Counted from the first letter of the stretch, positions 17,244 to 26,238 are shown. The stretch is 64,000 nt of DNA from GCA-2794515 sp033763335 (GCA_033763335.1 JANRKU010000016.1:62001-126000); one strand, 5' to 3'. Numbers and translations are program-made. The notes: a model not told the origin generated them from the sequence alone.

Positions 17244-17660
17244 CTATTCTTCAATATCAGCCGTTGCGCCACCCAAAGCCATTTTTAAGTCATGGCTGGC
17301 ATTCAGCGCGGTTAATTCATCCAAAATGGCTTGTTTTGTCTCATCTTTAGCACGGCGCAGGCGCTTTTGCAAATAACTCATGCGAAATAAGCGGATGGCT
17401 TGGGCAACATCTTCATCACGTCGCAGATAAAAACTTATCCATCCTGTTTCTGGCAATAAGTGATGCACACTCGACTCGCCATCGGTCACAAGTGCTTCGC
17501 GGATTTTGCGTGTGAATGGCAAATCTGCCATGTGATTGCCGTGAATATGCCCAATTTCGACATTACCAAGCCGAAATTCTGTCCCACCAAACCGATGCGG
17601 ATGGGCGCTAATACCCTCCCATGCCGACACCGTGTTTACAATCTCTGCGCCATATCCCAT
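17244..17660 (-). CDS. DUF5519 (luciferase-domain-like) protein
   Basis: A 138-residue soluble protein. The ATG at 17660 has a strong GGAGG site seven bases away and is preferred over the in-frame start 21 nt upstream. Features are H-P-H-R-F-G-G-T-E-F-R-L-G, E-I-G-H-I-H-G-N-H, A-D-L-P-F-T-R-K-I-R and H-H-L-L-P-E-T-G-W-I-S-F-Y, then a charged helical tail. This matches the small His-rich family named after a fungal luciferase-like domain (DUF5519), whose function is unknown and for which light production should not be assumed. It stands alone, convergent with the LysM genes. Confidence 0.8.
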   Translation of the reverse strand: MGYGAEIVNTVSAWEGISAHPHRFGGTEFRLGNVEIGHIHGNHMADLPFTRKIREALVTDGESSVHHLLPETGWISFYLRRDEDVAQAIRLFRMSYLQKRLRRAKDETKQAILDELTALNASHDLKMALGGATADIEE

Positions 17661-17769
17661 AACACGTCCTCCATCATCCATTTTCTGATATATAGACGCA
17701 TAAAGAAGTAATTGATTTACAAAATGAGAGTTTTTTCTATAATGAAATTAACAATATGGAGAAAATACA

Positions 17770-17991
17770 ATGATAACCCCATTATTACAGCGCGTATTTG
17801 ATGAAGCACAAAAGTTATCACCTACACAACAGGATGATTTTGCAGAATTTGTCCTTGAGCTTTTATTAGAAGAAGCAGAGTGGACAGCGTTATTCGCTAA
17901 ATCAAGTGATATGCTCGAAAGACTCGCCAATGAAGCATTGGATGACCATGCTAAAGGCGAAACATTTTTATTAGATATAGATGACCTATAA
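17770..17991 (+). CDS. Small acidic antitoxin-like protein
   Basis: A 73-residue, mostly helical acidic protein. The start at 17770 has GGAG upstream. The segment L-S-P-T-Q-Q-D-D-F-A-E-F-V-L-E-L-L-L-E-E-A-E-W is like that of many short proteins found beside RelE/ParE toxins, with a C-terminal D-D-H-A-K-G-E-T. Here no toxin follows: its stop meets the 3' end of the convergent protease gene at once. It is either an orphan antitoxin or the remnant of a pair. Recognition is by general pattern only. Confidence 0.65.
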   Translation: MITPLLQRVFDEAQKLSPTQQDDFAEFVLELLLEEAEWTALFAKSSDMLERLANEALDDHAKGETFLLDIDDL

Positions 17992-19197
17992 TCATGGATA
18001 ATTCAGGGTAAATGGCAAGCGTGCCGACCATGCCGAAAAACCCATGCCCTCTAGCCCAATTTGTGCCTCAATATATGCCTCATAACTGCCACTGGGTTGT
18101 GATGGAAACACAATATATGGCAACCAAAACCAATAATCATCCCATAGCGTATTCGGATAACCCGGTGTCAATAATTGCTGAATGGTCAATTGCCCATTGG
18201 GGGCGCGGTTGCGAGGATGTGCTTTTTCTGACGAAATGGGTGTGCCATCTGCCCAAAAAAAGAAAATGGCAATGCGTAAATTTTGCCCCATCAACCCCGA
18301 TGCCATAATGCGCGTGCTAATCCGCATTCCCACATCGGTTTGGTCAGGCAAGCCGATGTTATGTGTAAGGCTAGTAAGTTCAATACTCAATTCACTCCCA
18401 ACGGTGAGGGTTGGGGTGGCAAGTGGTGTTGGCAGGGCATCTTGTGGCATGAGCATTGGCGTTGGGGAATTTTCTGGGTCATTGACATATGCCAAATATT
18501 CATCAAATAACACCGATACCGCCTTAAATGGGCGAATCTGCCCCAACCTAGCCCCTGTTTCGGTCTCCGTTTGAACCAGGGTCGGAATCCCCACCAATTC
18601 GCCATTCCCGTTCACAGCCACCCCACCACTATTTCCGGGTGAAATTTCGGCATCGGTCTGATACCACACAGGCATCCGTTCCCCGTTGACCATGCCATTT
18701 TGGATGGTAGTAATCATGCCATCCACCAGCACCAAATAACCATCACCAATAGCAGGGTATCCGAACACATAAACCCGTTCACCCAATTCGACTGTTGGAT
18801 AAGTAGGGTCTAAAAAGGGCAAATTGAGCGAGCGCATATCCAGATATGCACCTGTTGAATCGCGGTCAATTTGCAAAATGGCAAAATCTTCATCTGGAAA
18901 ACTCGCCACTACATTGGCTAAATATTTGAATACAGGGGGTTCTTCGAGTGAGTCTAAAAATAAAATGGCGATTTCTTGAGCGCCCTCAATGACATGCTGA
19001 TTGGTAAAAATCATGCCATTAGCAGTGACAATTGTGCCAGAGCCACTCGTCCGTACATCATCGTTGGTGATAATGGCAATTTGCACCACACTAGCAGAAA
19101 TCCGCCGAATGTCATTCTGCGTCAATCCACCACCTTGAGCCGATACCCTTATCGAAAAAATGAGCATCAACAAGAATATCCCAAAAACATGCTTCAT
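17992..19197 (-). CDS. Exported trypsin-like serine protease (S1C/HtrA-like, no PDZ)
   Basis: A 401-residue protein. The ATG at 19197 gives a clean signal peptide ending near V-S-A-Q and has AGGA upstream; the longer in-frame start would overlap the upstream gene. The catalytic triad is visible: His in T-N-Q-H-V-I, Asp in D-E-D-F-A-I-L, Ser in S-P-G-N-S-G-G. After the protease domain (to about residue 235) comes a proline/threonine linker and a C-terminal beta-rich domain of about 130 residues, not a PDZ domain. It probably acts outside the membrane on misfolded or secreted proteins. It is encoded just downstream of the RCK protein, in the same direction. Confidence 0.9.
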   Translation of the reverse strand: MKHVFGIFLLMLIFSIRVSAQGGGLTQNDIRRISASVVQIAIITNDDVRTSGSGTIVTANGMIFTNQHVIEGAQEIAILFLDSLEEPPVFKYLANVVASFPDEDFAILQIDRDSTGAYLDMRSLNLPFLDPTYPTVELGERVYVFGYPAIGDGYLVLVDGMITTIQNGMVNGERMPVWYQTDAEISPGNSGGVAVNGNGELVGIPTLVQTETETGARLGQIRPFKAVSVLFDEYLAYVNDPENSPTPMLMPQDALPTPLATPTLTVGSELSIELTSLTHNIGLPDQTDVGMRISTRIMASGLMGQNLRIAIFFFWADGTPISSEKAHPRNRAPNGQLTIQQLLTPGYPNTLWDDYWFWLPYIVFPSQPSGSYEAYIEAQIGLEGMGFSAWSARLPFTLNYP

Positions 19198-19246
19198 AGC
19201 GATTGCTATCCTAATATACCCAATACGATTATGTTTATTATAGCGC

Positions 19247-20332
19247 CTATCGTCCGCGATTTCGCGCCACAACACTCAAAATACGCTCATGACGAGCAAA
19301 AATAACGATAATATCGCCTTTTTGAACAATCATATCATGGGAAGGTTGCACCTCAGTCATATCATCGCGCACATGTAAAACGATGTCCATATCTTCTGTG
19401 CGTTGCAAATCACCCACAGTCCGCTTTTCCATAAACGACCCTTTTTCGATTTGTAAACGGATAAGGCTATATTCTACGCCCGCCACAGTCACCGTTTTGG
19501 TGATTTCAATGCCAAGCGCCGCCCCAGCGAATACAGGGGCAGATAAATCGGATGAACTGAGTACCGATTCGATATTAAAAAATTCTTTGAGTTGTTTGGC
19601 ATATTCGTTATCCCATGCCCGTGACACAATACGGATTGTCCGATTCATATCACGCACACGCATCACCGCATCCAAATTTACATGGTCATTGCCTGTACAG
19701 GCGACAAATGCGAGCGCATCTTGAATATTGGCTTTTTCGAGTGTGCTGACCAAGCGACCATCTGCGCGAATGAGTGGCACACGTAAATGTTGGAGACGTT
19801 CCTCAATTCCCAAATCAGGGGCGTTATCAATCACAACCATATCATATCCCATACGATGTAATTCATTGACTACGCGAATCCCAACATGACCCGCCCCAAA
19901 GATAACCACATGATTTTTCATTGTCGAAGCCAATGCAATCCTCCACGCATCCCGCCGTTCATCACGATTCAAAAATAAGCGTACAAAATCAGATGCCCCA
20001 CGCCCCACCAAATACACCAAAACCACTGGCATTAAATACCAAAAAAAGATGAGATGCGGTTCTTGTGGCAATGTAAAAGGAGGTGTTTCTAAAATCATCA
20101 TTTGAATCATGGCGTATGGACGGGCTATCAGAGGGAGGCGTTCTGTGGGATATGAGAGCGCATGTAATTCTCCATAAATAAACCCACCAACGCCTGTAAA
20201 CAACAAAAAGATGATGATAGCGCGATTAAACTCACGAAATAATGCGGAATAATCACGCCAAACTGCCCGAAAATAGCGTAATATATGACGGCGTTTTTTG
20301 GGGAGAATGATTAATTGAGACTTTGGGGGCAT
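19247..20332 (-). CDS. Two-TM protein with RCK (TrkA-N/TrkA-C) domains
   Basis: A 361-residue protein starting at ATG 20332 (AGGA upstream). Two hydrophobic segments (about residues 36-56 and 94-113) flank a 35-residue loop. This is followed by a Rossmann-type RCK domain, N-H-V-V-I-F-G-A-G-H-V-G with Asp at the end of the second strand, and a TrkA-C domain near the end. The layout is that of MthK-type potassium channels, but the loop where the T-x-G-Y-G selectivity filter should be reads Q-M-M-I-L-E-T-P-P, so the potassium filter is missing. It may be a regulator or a channel for something else. NAD(H) or nucleotide binding by the RCK domain is expected from the family. Confidence 0.85.
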   Translation of the reverse strand: MPPKSQLIILPKKRRHILRYFRAVWRDYSALFREFNRAIIIFLLFTGVGGFIYGELHALSYPTERLPLIARPYAMIQMMILETPPFTLPQEPHLIFFWYLMPVVLVYLVGRGASDFVRLFLNRDERRDAWRIALASTMKNHVVIFGAGHVGIRVVNELHRMGYDMVVIDNAPDLGIEERLQHLRVPLIRADGRLVSTLEKANIQDALAFVACTGNDHVNLDAVMRVRDMNRTIRIVSRAWDNEYAKQLKEFFNIESVLSSSDLSAPVFAGAALGIEITKTVTVAGVEYSLIRLQIEKGSFMEKRTVGDLQRTEDMDIVLHVRDDMTEVQPSHDMIVQKGDIIVIFARHERILSVVARNRGR

Positions 20333-20368
20333 AGCAATCCTATCAACGGCGAATGTACCCAATAAATA

Positions 20369-20926
20369 TTAAGTTTTAGGGAATATCTTGGCAACAGCCA
20401 GTGATAATCCTACAAACACACCATCACCATCCAGCACATCTTTATCTGATAATTGCCGAATTTGCACCACCCCATCATCATCCAATTGCCGAATTTCAAT
20501 TGTGCGCGTTTTGGGGAAAATGAGCCATACCAATCGCGCCCCATTTCGCAAATAATATTCGGCTTTTTCGCGCATATCGCGCAAATCATCATCGGGGGAT
20601 TGAATTTCTACGGCAAAATCGGGCATTTGTGCCACTGCGCCTTGTGTCACCATCGCATTTTTCGCAAATCGAAATGATACATCAGGCATCCGCACATTAT
20701 AGCTATCACCCTGTTTTTGATGCCGAATTTCCACACCCAAATAACCATCTATGCCTTTTTCTTCGATAAAATTACCGATATGCCTCACAATAGTAGCGGC
20801 AATCACCCCATGTTGTTCGGTTGGCATTTTGGCAATTATCTCCCCGTGAATAAGTTCCCATAACCCATCGGTTTGGGCTAAAAATGCCTCAAATTCGGCG
20901 CTGGTCATGAGTGTAGCAATGGTCAT
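20369..20926 (-). CDS. Uma2-family (DUF820) PD-(D/E)XK nuclease-like protein
   Basis: A 185-residue protein. Landmarks are E-L-I-H-G-E-I-I, R-M-P-D-V-S-F (metal-binding Asp), A-V-E-I-Q-S-P-D-D (Glu) and R-E-K-A-E-Y-Y-L-R-N-G-A-R-L-V-W-L-I-F-P, the normal order for Uma2 proteins. The family has the restriction-endonuclease fold and is greatly expanded in Cyanobacteria and Chloroflexota; its natural substrate is unknown. It is the first of two copies here (the other is at 31252). It lies upstream of the RCK gene with a 36-bp gap and may be co-transcribed with it. Confidence 0.9.
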   Translation of the reverse strand: MTIATLMTSAEFEAFLAQTDGLWELIHGEIIAKMPTEQHGVIAATIVRHIGNFIEEKGIDGYLGVEIRHQKQGDSYNVRMPDVSFRFAKNAMVTQGAVAQMPDFAVEIQSPDDDLRDMREKAEYYLRNGARLVWLIFPKTRTIEIRQLDDDGVVQIRQLSDKDVLDGDGVFVGLSLAVAKIFPKT

Positions 20927-21171
20927 CTTATGATTTCTCCAAATAAAAAAGTAAGATGTGGGTACATCTCACTCATTATAGCATGTGCCAACCGCAAATC
21001 TATATTATAGATAAACGCAATGGGCAAATTTATATGCCAATAATATTTTTTAACATCAGTCACAATGTGATAAATTTTTTATATTTTTATGACCAATAAT
21101 ATCAATTATGATATATTTTATAAATAAGGTAGAAATTCATCTACCTTAATTCATGAGTAAAAGGAGATTTT

Positions 21172-22260
21172 ATGAAGCACATTAAACATATCGTTGTTTT
21201 ATTGATCTTTATGCTATTATTTCAACCCGTTAGCGCACAAACATCTCCCCCTGCCCCCACAACTTGTCCCTATCAACAAGCCTGCCAAATCATTGGACAA
21301 GCCATGCAACTTCTACAAAAATATAATATCCAACCAACCGAACTCGATAGCTTGCTCAAAGCATTTGGCACTGGTGGTCAGGAAGGCATGGCTGGTCGGT
21401 TGATGGAATTAGGGCTAGACCAAACACAAACAGGCGCACTATTGCAAGAAGCCGCGCCATTATTACAAGGTGGGATGAACAATAGCTACATCCAAACTTA
21501 TATTGGTGAACTGGTCAATGGCAAAGTTAAAGAGAATGACCTCACTGCCAGTCGTCAGCAAGAGATTGTTAAGGAATTACGCAATCCAGATGAAATCCTT
21601 GCCATACTCACTGAACTCGGCATTGAAGGTGAAGAAGCTGAATTATTCTTAGAAATGGCACTATTCGTTTCTGAACTCGGCTATAGCCCCGCTACTTTTG
21701 ACAGAACTGCACAAGCAAATGCCATTTATGCCCTCTTATCAGAAACTGGATTGGGTGATGAAGAATTATCTCGCCTAACCATGTTGGCACTAAGCGACAT
21801 TGACACATTTGAAGCAGAGGCGGGTTCACTAGGCATAGACCTCACTTATCTCTATGAGAACTTTGAAGGTGCTTATATAAACTTTTTCCTAGAAAATGGC
21901 TTCAATGAAGACGAAATTGGTGCATTCCAAGAACTCGTGTTTGCCTCTGAGGTGATTGAAGCAGGCGACAATGTAGAAGATCTTGCCAATTTGCTCTTGC
22001 AATATGGCTACGATGAAGCCGATATTGCTTCATTACTCGATGGTTTTGACGGTTGGGAAGACCCATTTGCTCTCATAGAATTTTTTGGTCAATTGGGTAT
22101 GGATTGGAGTGATGATTATAATGATTTACTCACCTTAAGCGATGACCCAGAATTCAATGAGTCCCTCGATGTGTGGCTTGACGAAAATTCTGATAACAAC
22201 AACTCTGATGACCAAAATTCTGATGACCAAAATTCCGATGACAACAACTCTGACGAATAA
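21172..22260 (+). CDS. Secreted, very acidic helical protein of unknown function
   Basis: A 362-residue protein with a signal peptide (M-K-H-I-K-H-I-V, hydrophobic core, cut near V-S-A-Q at residue 23) and a strong AGGAG site. The mature part is rich in Glu, Asp, Leu and Ala and made of short helical units with repeated phrasing such as L-G-I-E-G-E-E-A-E-L-F-L, L-G-D-E-E-L-S-R-L and Y-G-Y-D-E-A-D-I-A-S-L-L, possibly degenerate two-helix repeats. The C-terminus is a low-complexity Asp/Asn/Ser tail. There are only two cysteines, close together just after the signal peptide. No family is recognised. Binding of divalent cations is plausible from the charge but is inference. The gene is monocistronic with its own terminator. 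Confidence 0.8.
   Translation: MKHIKHIVVLLIFMLLFQPVSAQTSPPAPTTCPYQQACQIIGQAMQLLQKYNIQPTELDSLLKAFGTGGQEGMAGRLMELGLDQTQTGALLQEAAPLLQGGMNNSYIQTYIGELVNGKVKENDLTASRQQEIVKELRNPDEILAILTELGIEGEEAELFLEMALFVSELGYSPATFDRTAQANAIYALLSETGLGDEELSRLTMLALSDIDTFEAEAGSLGIDLTYLYENFEGAYINFFLENGFNEDEIGAFQELVFASEVIEAGDNVEDLANLLLQYGYDEADIASLLDGFDGWEDPFALIEFFGQLGMDWSDDYNDLLTLSDDPEFNESLDVWLDENSDNNNSDDQNSDDQNSDDNNSDE
22186..22257 (+). repeat. Short tandem repeat encoding the acidic DDQNS-type tail
   Basis: A degenerate 15-nt unit close to TCTGATGACCAAAAT (or with AACAAC) recurs about five times at the end of the acidic secreted protein gene, giving Ser-Asp-Asp-(Gln/Asn)-Asn units. Such units change copy number easily. 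Confidence 0.8.
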
Positions 22261-22281
22261 ACTGATTATAGGTTAACCAAT

Positions 22282-22319
22282 AAAAATCCCCACCGCTAAC
22301 ATAGGAGTGGGGATTTTTA
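22282..22319. terminator. Bidirectional terminator between acidic protein gene and gcvPB
   Basis: AAAAATCCCCAC and GTGGGGATTTTT form a 12-pair stem with A and T runs on opposite sides, so it can end transcripts from both convergent genes. Confidence 0.88.
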
Positions 22320-22353
22320 TTTGGGTTTATATCAATCTATGAATTATGAGCCT

Positions 22354-23847
22354 TCATTCTACCGTCTTGAGCAATGGCGCACAGCACAACACCAATTCTT
22401 TGGCGGCGCGTACTTCATCTACCCGCGAAACAGGGGTGATATGAGGCGCATCATGGAGCAATTCGGGCGTGGTTTTTGCCTCACGCGCAATTTTCTTCAT
22501 GATTTCCACAAAATCATCCAATGTTTGTTTGGTCTCGGTCTCAGTGGGTTCAATGAGCAACGCCTCTGGGACGATGAGGGGGAAGTAATTGGTGGGGGGG
22601 TGAATCCCATAATCCATGAGGCGTTTGGAAATATCCAACGCATGAACACTTGGTGCATCTTCCCAATGCCCTTCAAGCACAAATTCATGTCCACAATAAC
22701 GGGGATAGGGAATGGTGTAAGTATCCATCAATTTCGCCCGTACATAATTGGCATTCAACACCGCATGACGGCTAACCTCATATAGCCCTTCCCCACCATA
22801 GGCGCGGATATAGGCATAAGCGCGGATGTGCATCCCAAAATTGCCATAGAAGGCTTTGAGTTGCCCAATGCTCTTTGAGGGTGTGACCAAATTATAGAAT
22901 GGGGCATCATTTTCACTGTCTGGATTAGCGACAACTTCGACCACAGGACCCGGACGGAAATCGAGCAAGCGAGGTGCAACACCCACCGCGCCACATCCCG
23001 GTCCACCACCACCATGTGGGGTAGAAAAGGTCTTATGTAGGTTATAGTGCATCACATCAAAGCCCAATTCACCGGGTTTGACAATGCCCATGAGCGCATT
23101 CATATTCGCGCCATCCATATAAACCAGCCCACCCGCATCATGAACCGTTTTGACCACATCCAAAATGTGTTTTTCAAACAATCCAAGCGTGCTAGGTACG
23201 GTAATCATCATCCCTGCGATGAATTTGGCATTATCGCCCGCACAGGCTTCTTTGAGCGCGACCAAATCCACATTGCCTTCATCATCTGATGGCAATTCAA
23301 TCACTTGCAAACCCGCCATTGTCACGGTAGCGGGATTTGTGCCATGTGCGCTATTGGGGACGAGGATTTTGGTGCGTTGTGTATCGCCTCTATCCAAATG
23401 ATAATTGCGAATCATCAAAATGCCCGCAAATTCACCTTGTGCGCCTGCCGCAGGGACGAGGCTCACGCCAGCAAACCCACTCACTTCTGCCAACCATTCT
23501 TGCAATTGATACATCATCGCCAAAGCGCCTTGTGCGCCTTCTGGATTGGTATGGGGGTGCAAATTGGCAAACCCTGCCAAGCGTGCCACATCTTCGTTGA
23601 TTTTGGGGTTATATTTCATCGTACACGACCCCAACGGGTAAAATCCGGTATCAATGGCGTGATTCAATTGGCTGAGGCGCACAAAATGGCGCACAGCTTG
23701 TTGTTCGCTCAATTCGGGCAAATCGAGCGTATCACGCATTAAATCGGTGGGAAGTGGACTTTGTGGCACATCGCACGCAGGTAAATTGACACCTACGCGA
23801 CCCGGCGAGCTAATTTCATAAATCAGGGGTTCTAATGCTTGTACCAT
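22354..23847 (-). CDS. gcvPB: Glycine dehydrogenase (decarboxylating) subunit 2, P-protein beta
   Basis: A 497-residue PLP enzyme subunit; with GcvPA it decarboxylates glycine and loads aminomethyl onto the lipoyl arm of GcvH. The PLP lysine lies in N-L-H-K-T-F-S-T-P-H-G-G-G-G-P-G. Other marks are G-S-C-T-M-K-Y-N-P-K and H-G-T-N-P-A. Its ATG overlaps the stop of gcvPA by one base (TAATG), so the two subunits are translationally coupled and made in equal amounts. Confidence 0.97.
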   Translation of the reverse strand: MVQALEPLIYEISSPGRVGVNLPACDVPQSPLPTDLMRDTLDLPELSEQQAVRHFVRLSQLNHAIDTGFYPLGSCTMKYNPKINEDVARLAGFANLHPHTNPEGAQGALAMMYQLQEWLAEVSGFAGVSLVPAAGAQGEFAGILMIRNYHLDRGDTQRTKILVPNSAHGTNPATVTMAGLQVIELPSDDEGNVDLVALKEACAGDNAKFIAGMMITVPSTLGLFEKHILDVVKTVHDAGGLVYMDGANMNALMGIVKPGELGFDVMHYNLHKTFSTPHGGGGPGCGAVGVAPRLLDFRPGPVVEVVANPDSENDAPFYNLVTPSKSIGQLKAFYGNFGMHIRAYAYIRAYGGEGLYEVSRHAVLNANYVRAKLMDTYTIPYPRYCGHEFVLEGHWEDAPSVHALDISKRLMDYGIHPPTNYFPLIVPEALLIEPTETETKQTLDDFVEIMKKIAREAKTTPELLHDAPHITPVSRVDEVRAAKELVLCCAPLLKTVE

Positions 23848-25181
23848 TACTTCACCTCACCCAAAATCTTGACCAATGTATCTATCTCAGCTTTACTATT
23901 CATCTCGGTCACGCAAAATAGTGCGTGGTCTTTTAATTGCGGATATTCTTTTTCGAGGTCGTATCCGCCGATAATGCCCTGTTCAATAAGGGCTTGGTTG
24001 ATTTTTGCCACCGATACGGGGCATTTCACCACAAATTCGTTAAAGAAGGGTCTATCCCGATTCACCTTATAGCCATTGAGCTTGTCTAATTGGTCGGCGA
24101 GATAATGTGCCTTGTGATAACATAATTCGGCAATTTGGCGCATCCCACTTTTACCCATGAGGGTCATATACACACAAGCCGCGAGTGCCATTAGCCCCTG
24201 ATTGGTACAGATGTTGCTGGTGGCTTTTTCTCTGCGGATGTCTTGTTCGCGGGGGCGGAGCGTCATGACGAGGGCGCGTCTGCCTTCTTTATCGCGGGTT
24301 TCGCCCACAATGCGTCCCGCAATTTTGCGGACATATTCCATGCGTGTGGCAAAAAATCCCAAGTACGGTCCGCCAAAGCTGAGGGGGATGCCCAAGGGTT
24401 GCCCTTCACCAACGACAATATCCGCGCCCAATTCACCGGGCGACTTATACATGCCCAATGCAATCGGATTCACGACCATCACCAGCAACGCGCCAACATT
24501 ATGCACTTTTTCTGCGAGGGTCTTGATGTCATCAATTTGCCCAAAGAAATTGGGATAGCTAATGGCGAGCATGGCGGTATTTTCATCCAGCATATCCACT
24601 AAATCTTGGATGCTGGCTTGCCCTTTATCACCAACAATTTTTGTGCTTGTACCTTGGTGATATGTCCTCACCACAGCGCGATATTGTGGATTGATGGTGG
24701 GGCTTAGGATGATTTTCTTGCGTTTTTGACGGTTCACTTCCAATGCCATGGTGACGGCTTCTGCCAAAGCAGTTGCGCCATCATAATGGCTGGCGTTGGC
24801 GGCATCCATGCCTGTGAGGGCGCAAATCATACTTTGATATTCATAGATGACTTGCAGTGTGCCTTGACTCACTTCTGGCTGATAGGGTGTGTAGGCGGTA
24901 TAAAATTCGCCCCGCAACAACATGTGATTGACGACGGATGGCGTAAAGTGATGATATGCCCCTGCCCCACGAAATAGAGAAAAGTCGCCTGCATGTTCGT
25001 TGGCTTCGGCATAGGCTTGCATCTCTGCCAAAATTTCCATCTCGCTAAAGGCTTTTGGAATGTTGATTTTTGGAAAACGATGACTGGCGGGGACAGCTTC
25101 AAATAAATCTTCGATGGTGGTGACACCAATTTCTGCAAGCATCTGTTGACGCTCGGCTTCAGTATGTGGGATGTAGCTCAT
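23847..25181 (-). CDS. gcvPA: Glycine dehydrogenase (decarboxylating) subunit 1, P-protein alpha
   Basis: A 444-residue partner of GcvPB. It starts M-S-Y-I-P-H-T and contains F-R-G-A-G-A-Y-H-H-F-T-P, Y-T-P-Y-Q-P-E-V-S-Q-G-T-L-Q and T-N-Q-G-L-M-A-L, all typical of the alpha subunit, which lacks the PLP lysine. It is the middle gene of gcvH-gcvPA-gcvPB. The 136 bp between gcvH and this gene hold two small palindromes, which may act on the mRNA. Confidence 0.97.
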   Translation of the reverse strand: MSYIPHTEAERQQMLAEIGVTTIEDLFEAVPASHRFPKINIPKAFSEMEILAEMQAYAEANEHAGDFSLFRGAGAYHHFTPSVVNHMLLRGEFYTAYTPYQPEVSQGTLQVIYEYQSMICALTGMDAANASHYDGATALAEAVTMALEVNRQKRKKIILSPTINPQYRAVVRTYHQGTSTKIVGDKGQASIQDLVDMLDENTAMLAISYPNFFGQIDDIKTLAEKVHNVGALLVMVVNPIALGMYKSPGELGADIVVGEGQPLGIPLSFGGPYLGFFATRMEYVRKIAGRIVGETRDKEGRRALVMTLRPREQDIRREKATSNICTNQGLMALAACVYMTLMGKSGMRQIAELCYHKAHYLADQLDKLNGYKVNRDRPFFNEFVVKCPVSVAKINQALIEQGIIGGYDLEKEYPQLKDHALFCVTEMNSKAEIDTLVKILGEVK

Positions 25182-25245
25182 GGGAGGTTATTTTTATCCT
25201 TATGAATATAAAAATACGATTACGTTAGAAATTTTTGGTGACAAA

Positions 25246-25270
25246 TAGGACACGATGTATCGTGTCCCTA
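25246..25270. repeat. Palindrome of the intergenic family, upstream of gcvPA
   Basis: TAGGACACGAT and ATCGTGTCCCTA form arms around GT, with one extra C in the right arm. In an mRNA running from gcvH to gcvPA this would form a stable hairpin. There is no T-run. It sits 20 bp from the next family member at 25290. Confidence 0.75.
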
Positions 25271-25289
25271 CATGCCAATTATAGGTTGT

Positions 25290-25312
25290 AGGGGCATGAC
25301 ATGTCATGCCCT
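25290..25312. repeat. Palindrome of the intergenic family, just after gcvH
   Basis: AGGGGCATGAC and GTCATGCCCT pair around AT, with one extra G in the left arm. It begins six bases after the gcvH stop on the minus strand. It could limit read-through from gcvH into gcvPA or stabilise the gcvH message; no T-run is present. Confidence 0.75.
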
Positions 25313-25317
25313 CAGAA

Positions 25318-25701
25318 TTACCGATTTTCACAATATTCGGCGTAGGCGGTGGCATCCATCAAACCGCTAAGGTCTGGCGCACCAGCCAATTTGAGTTTGA
25401 CAATCCAACCCTTGCCATAGGGGTCGCTGTTGATGAGTTCTGGGCTATCTTCCAATGCAGAATTAACTTCCGTCACCGTACCACCAACGGGCGTATATAA
25501 ATCGGATGCGGCTTTTACCGATTCCACAGAACCAAAGCTATCACCTTTTTTGACGGAATCGCCAACACTTGGCAATTCGACATAAACGATGTCATTGAGT
25601 GCATCTTGGGCATAATCTGAAACGCCGATGGTGACAATATCACCTTCAATCCGCACCCATTCATCCGATTTCGCATAATGTAAGTCTTGTGGGGTATTCA
25701 T
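25318..25701 (-). CDS. gcvH: Glycine cleavage system H protein
   Basis: A protein of about 127 residues, the usual H-protein length. The lipoyl-lysine motif is S-V-E-S-V-K-A-A-S-D-L-Y-T-P, followed by the expected G-G-T-V-T-E-V-N and G-W-I-V-K-L. It carries the aminomethyl group from P-protein to T-protein (here part of the GlyA fusion). A GTG directly before the ATG at 25701 is better spaced from the GAGG site, so the true start may be 25704. Confidence 0.97.
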   Translation of the reverse strand: MNTPQDLHYAKSDEWVRIEGDIVTIGVSDYAQDALNDIVYVELPSVGDSVKKGDSFGSVESVKAASDLYTPVGGTVTEVNSALEDSPELINSDPYGKGWIVKLKLAGAPDLSGLMDATAYAEYCENR

Positions 25702-25818
25702 CACAGCTCGCTTTCCTCTATATAAATAAGAGATAGTCTTTTCGCCTCTATTTTATCAACAGACACGCAAAAATGCGCCCCAATTATTTGATGAGTATGT
25801 TAAACCATCACGCCTTGT

Positions 25819-26238
25819 TTAGGAATCCGCACTAGTCGTTTCTTCTACTGGCAACCAGCTATACAGCATCTCGCGCACACTTTTTGGCAATATCAAATTA
25901 AAGCAGATATGCCCAGTGGCATCAGCCACAATGGTCGGACGCAGAATGAGTTCATCATCAGAACCAAGCCCCAAGCCCAAATAGGCTTGACCAGTCCCGA
26001 CTTGACGGGTGGTTTGTAACCCCGCAACAGGGTGCAGACGGGCAAGGATACGGGTGAGTTCTTCAAAACGTGGGCGTAGTGCAATTTCGATGGGACCATA
26101 ACTGGTCGAAATGGCAATATAACTCCCCTCTCGGCGCAACGCCAAACGGGATGGCATGGGTTGTTCACCACTGAGGATATACATAATGCCTGCGGTATCA
26201 TCTACGGTAACATGCTCTAAGGTCTGAAAATTCCGCAT
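25819..26238 (-). CDS. Hypothetical protein, no recognised domain
   Basis: A 139-residue soluble protein. The ATG at 26238 has GGAG nine bases upstream and is preferred over the in-frame ATG at 26253, which has none. The sequence is rich in beta-strand patterns (A-G-I-M-Y-I-L-S-G, S-Y-I-A-I-S-T-S-Y-G-P-I-E-I-A-L), with a G-L-G-L-G-S-D-D-E-L segment and a short helical end, V-R-E-M-L-Y-S-W-L. No signal peptide or catalytic motif is seen. It is upstream of gcvH in the same direction with about 115 bp between, so linkage to the gcv operon is uncertain. Confidence 0.7.
   Translation of the reverse strand: MRNFQTLEHVTVDDTAGIMYILSGEQPMPSRLALRREGSYIAISTSYGPIEIALRPRFEELTRILARLHPVAGLQTTRQVGTGQAYLGLGLGSDDELILRPTIVADATGHICFNLILPKSVREMLYSWLPVEETTSADS

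Noticed and set aside
17770..17991. A complete toxin-antitoxin module at the small acidic gene
   Set aside because: No toxin-sized frame follows or precedes on the same strand; the next gene is a convergent protease.
22186..22257. CRISPR-like or minisatellite array
   Set aside because: The 15-nt units are contiguous, in frame and code for an acidic tail; there are no spacers.
25246..25312. The two gcvH-gcvPA palindromes as Rho-independent terminators
   Set aside because: Neither has a T-run on the minus strand, and both match the dispersed palindrome family found in unrelated gaps.
25705..25818. Possible glycine riboswitch ahead of gcvH
   Set aside because: The gap is only about 115 bp and I see none of the conserved aptamer strings or paired helices expected for one or two glycine aptamers.
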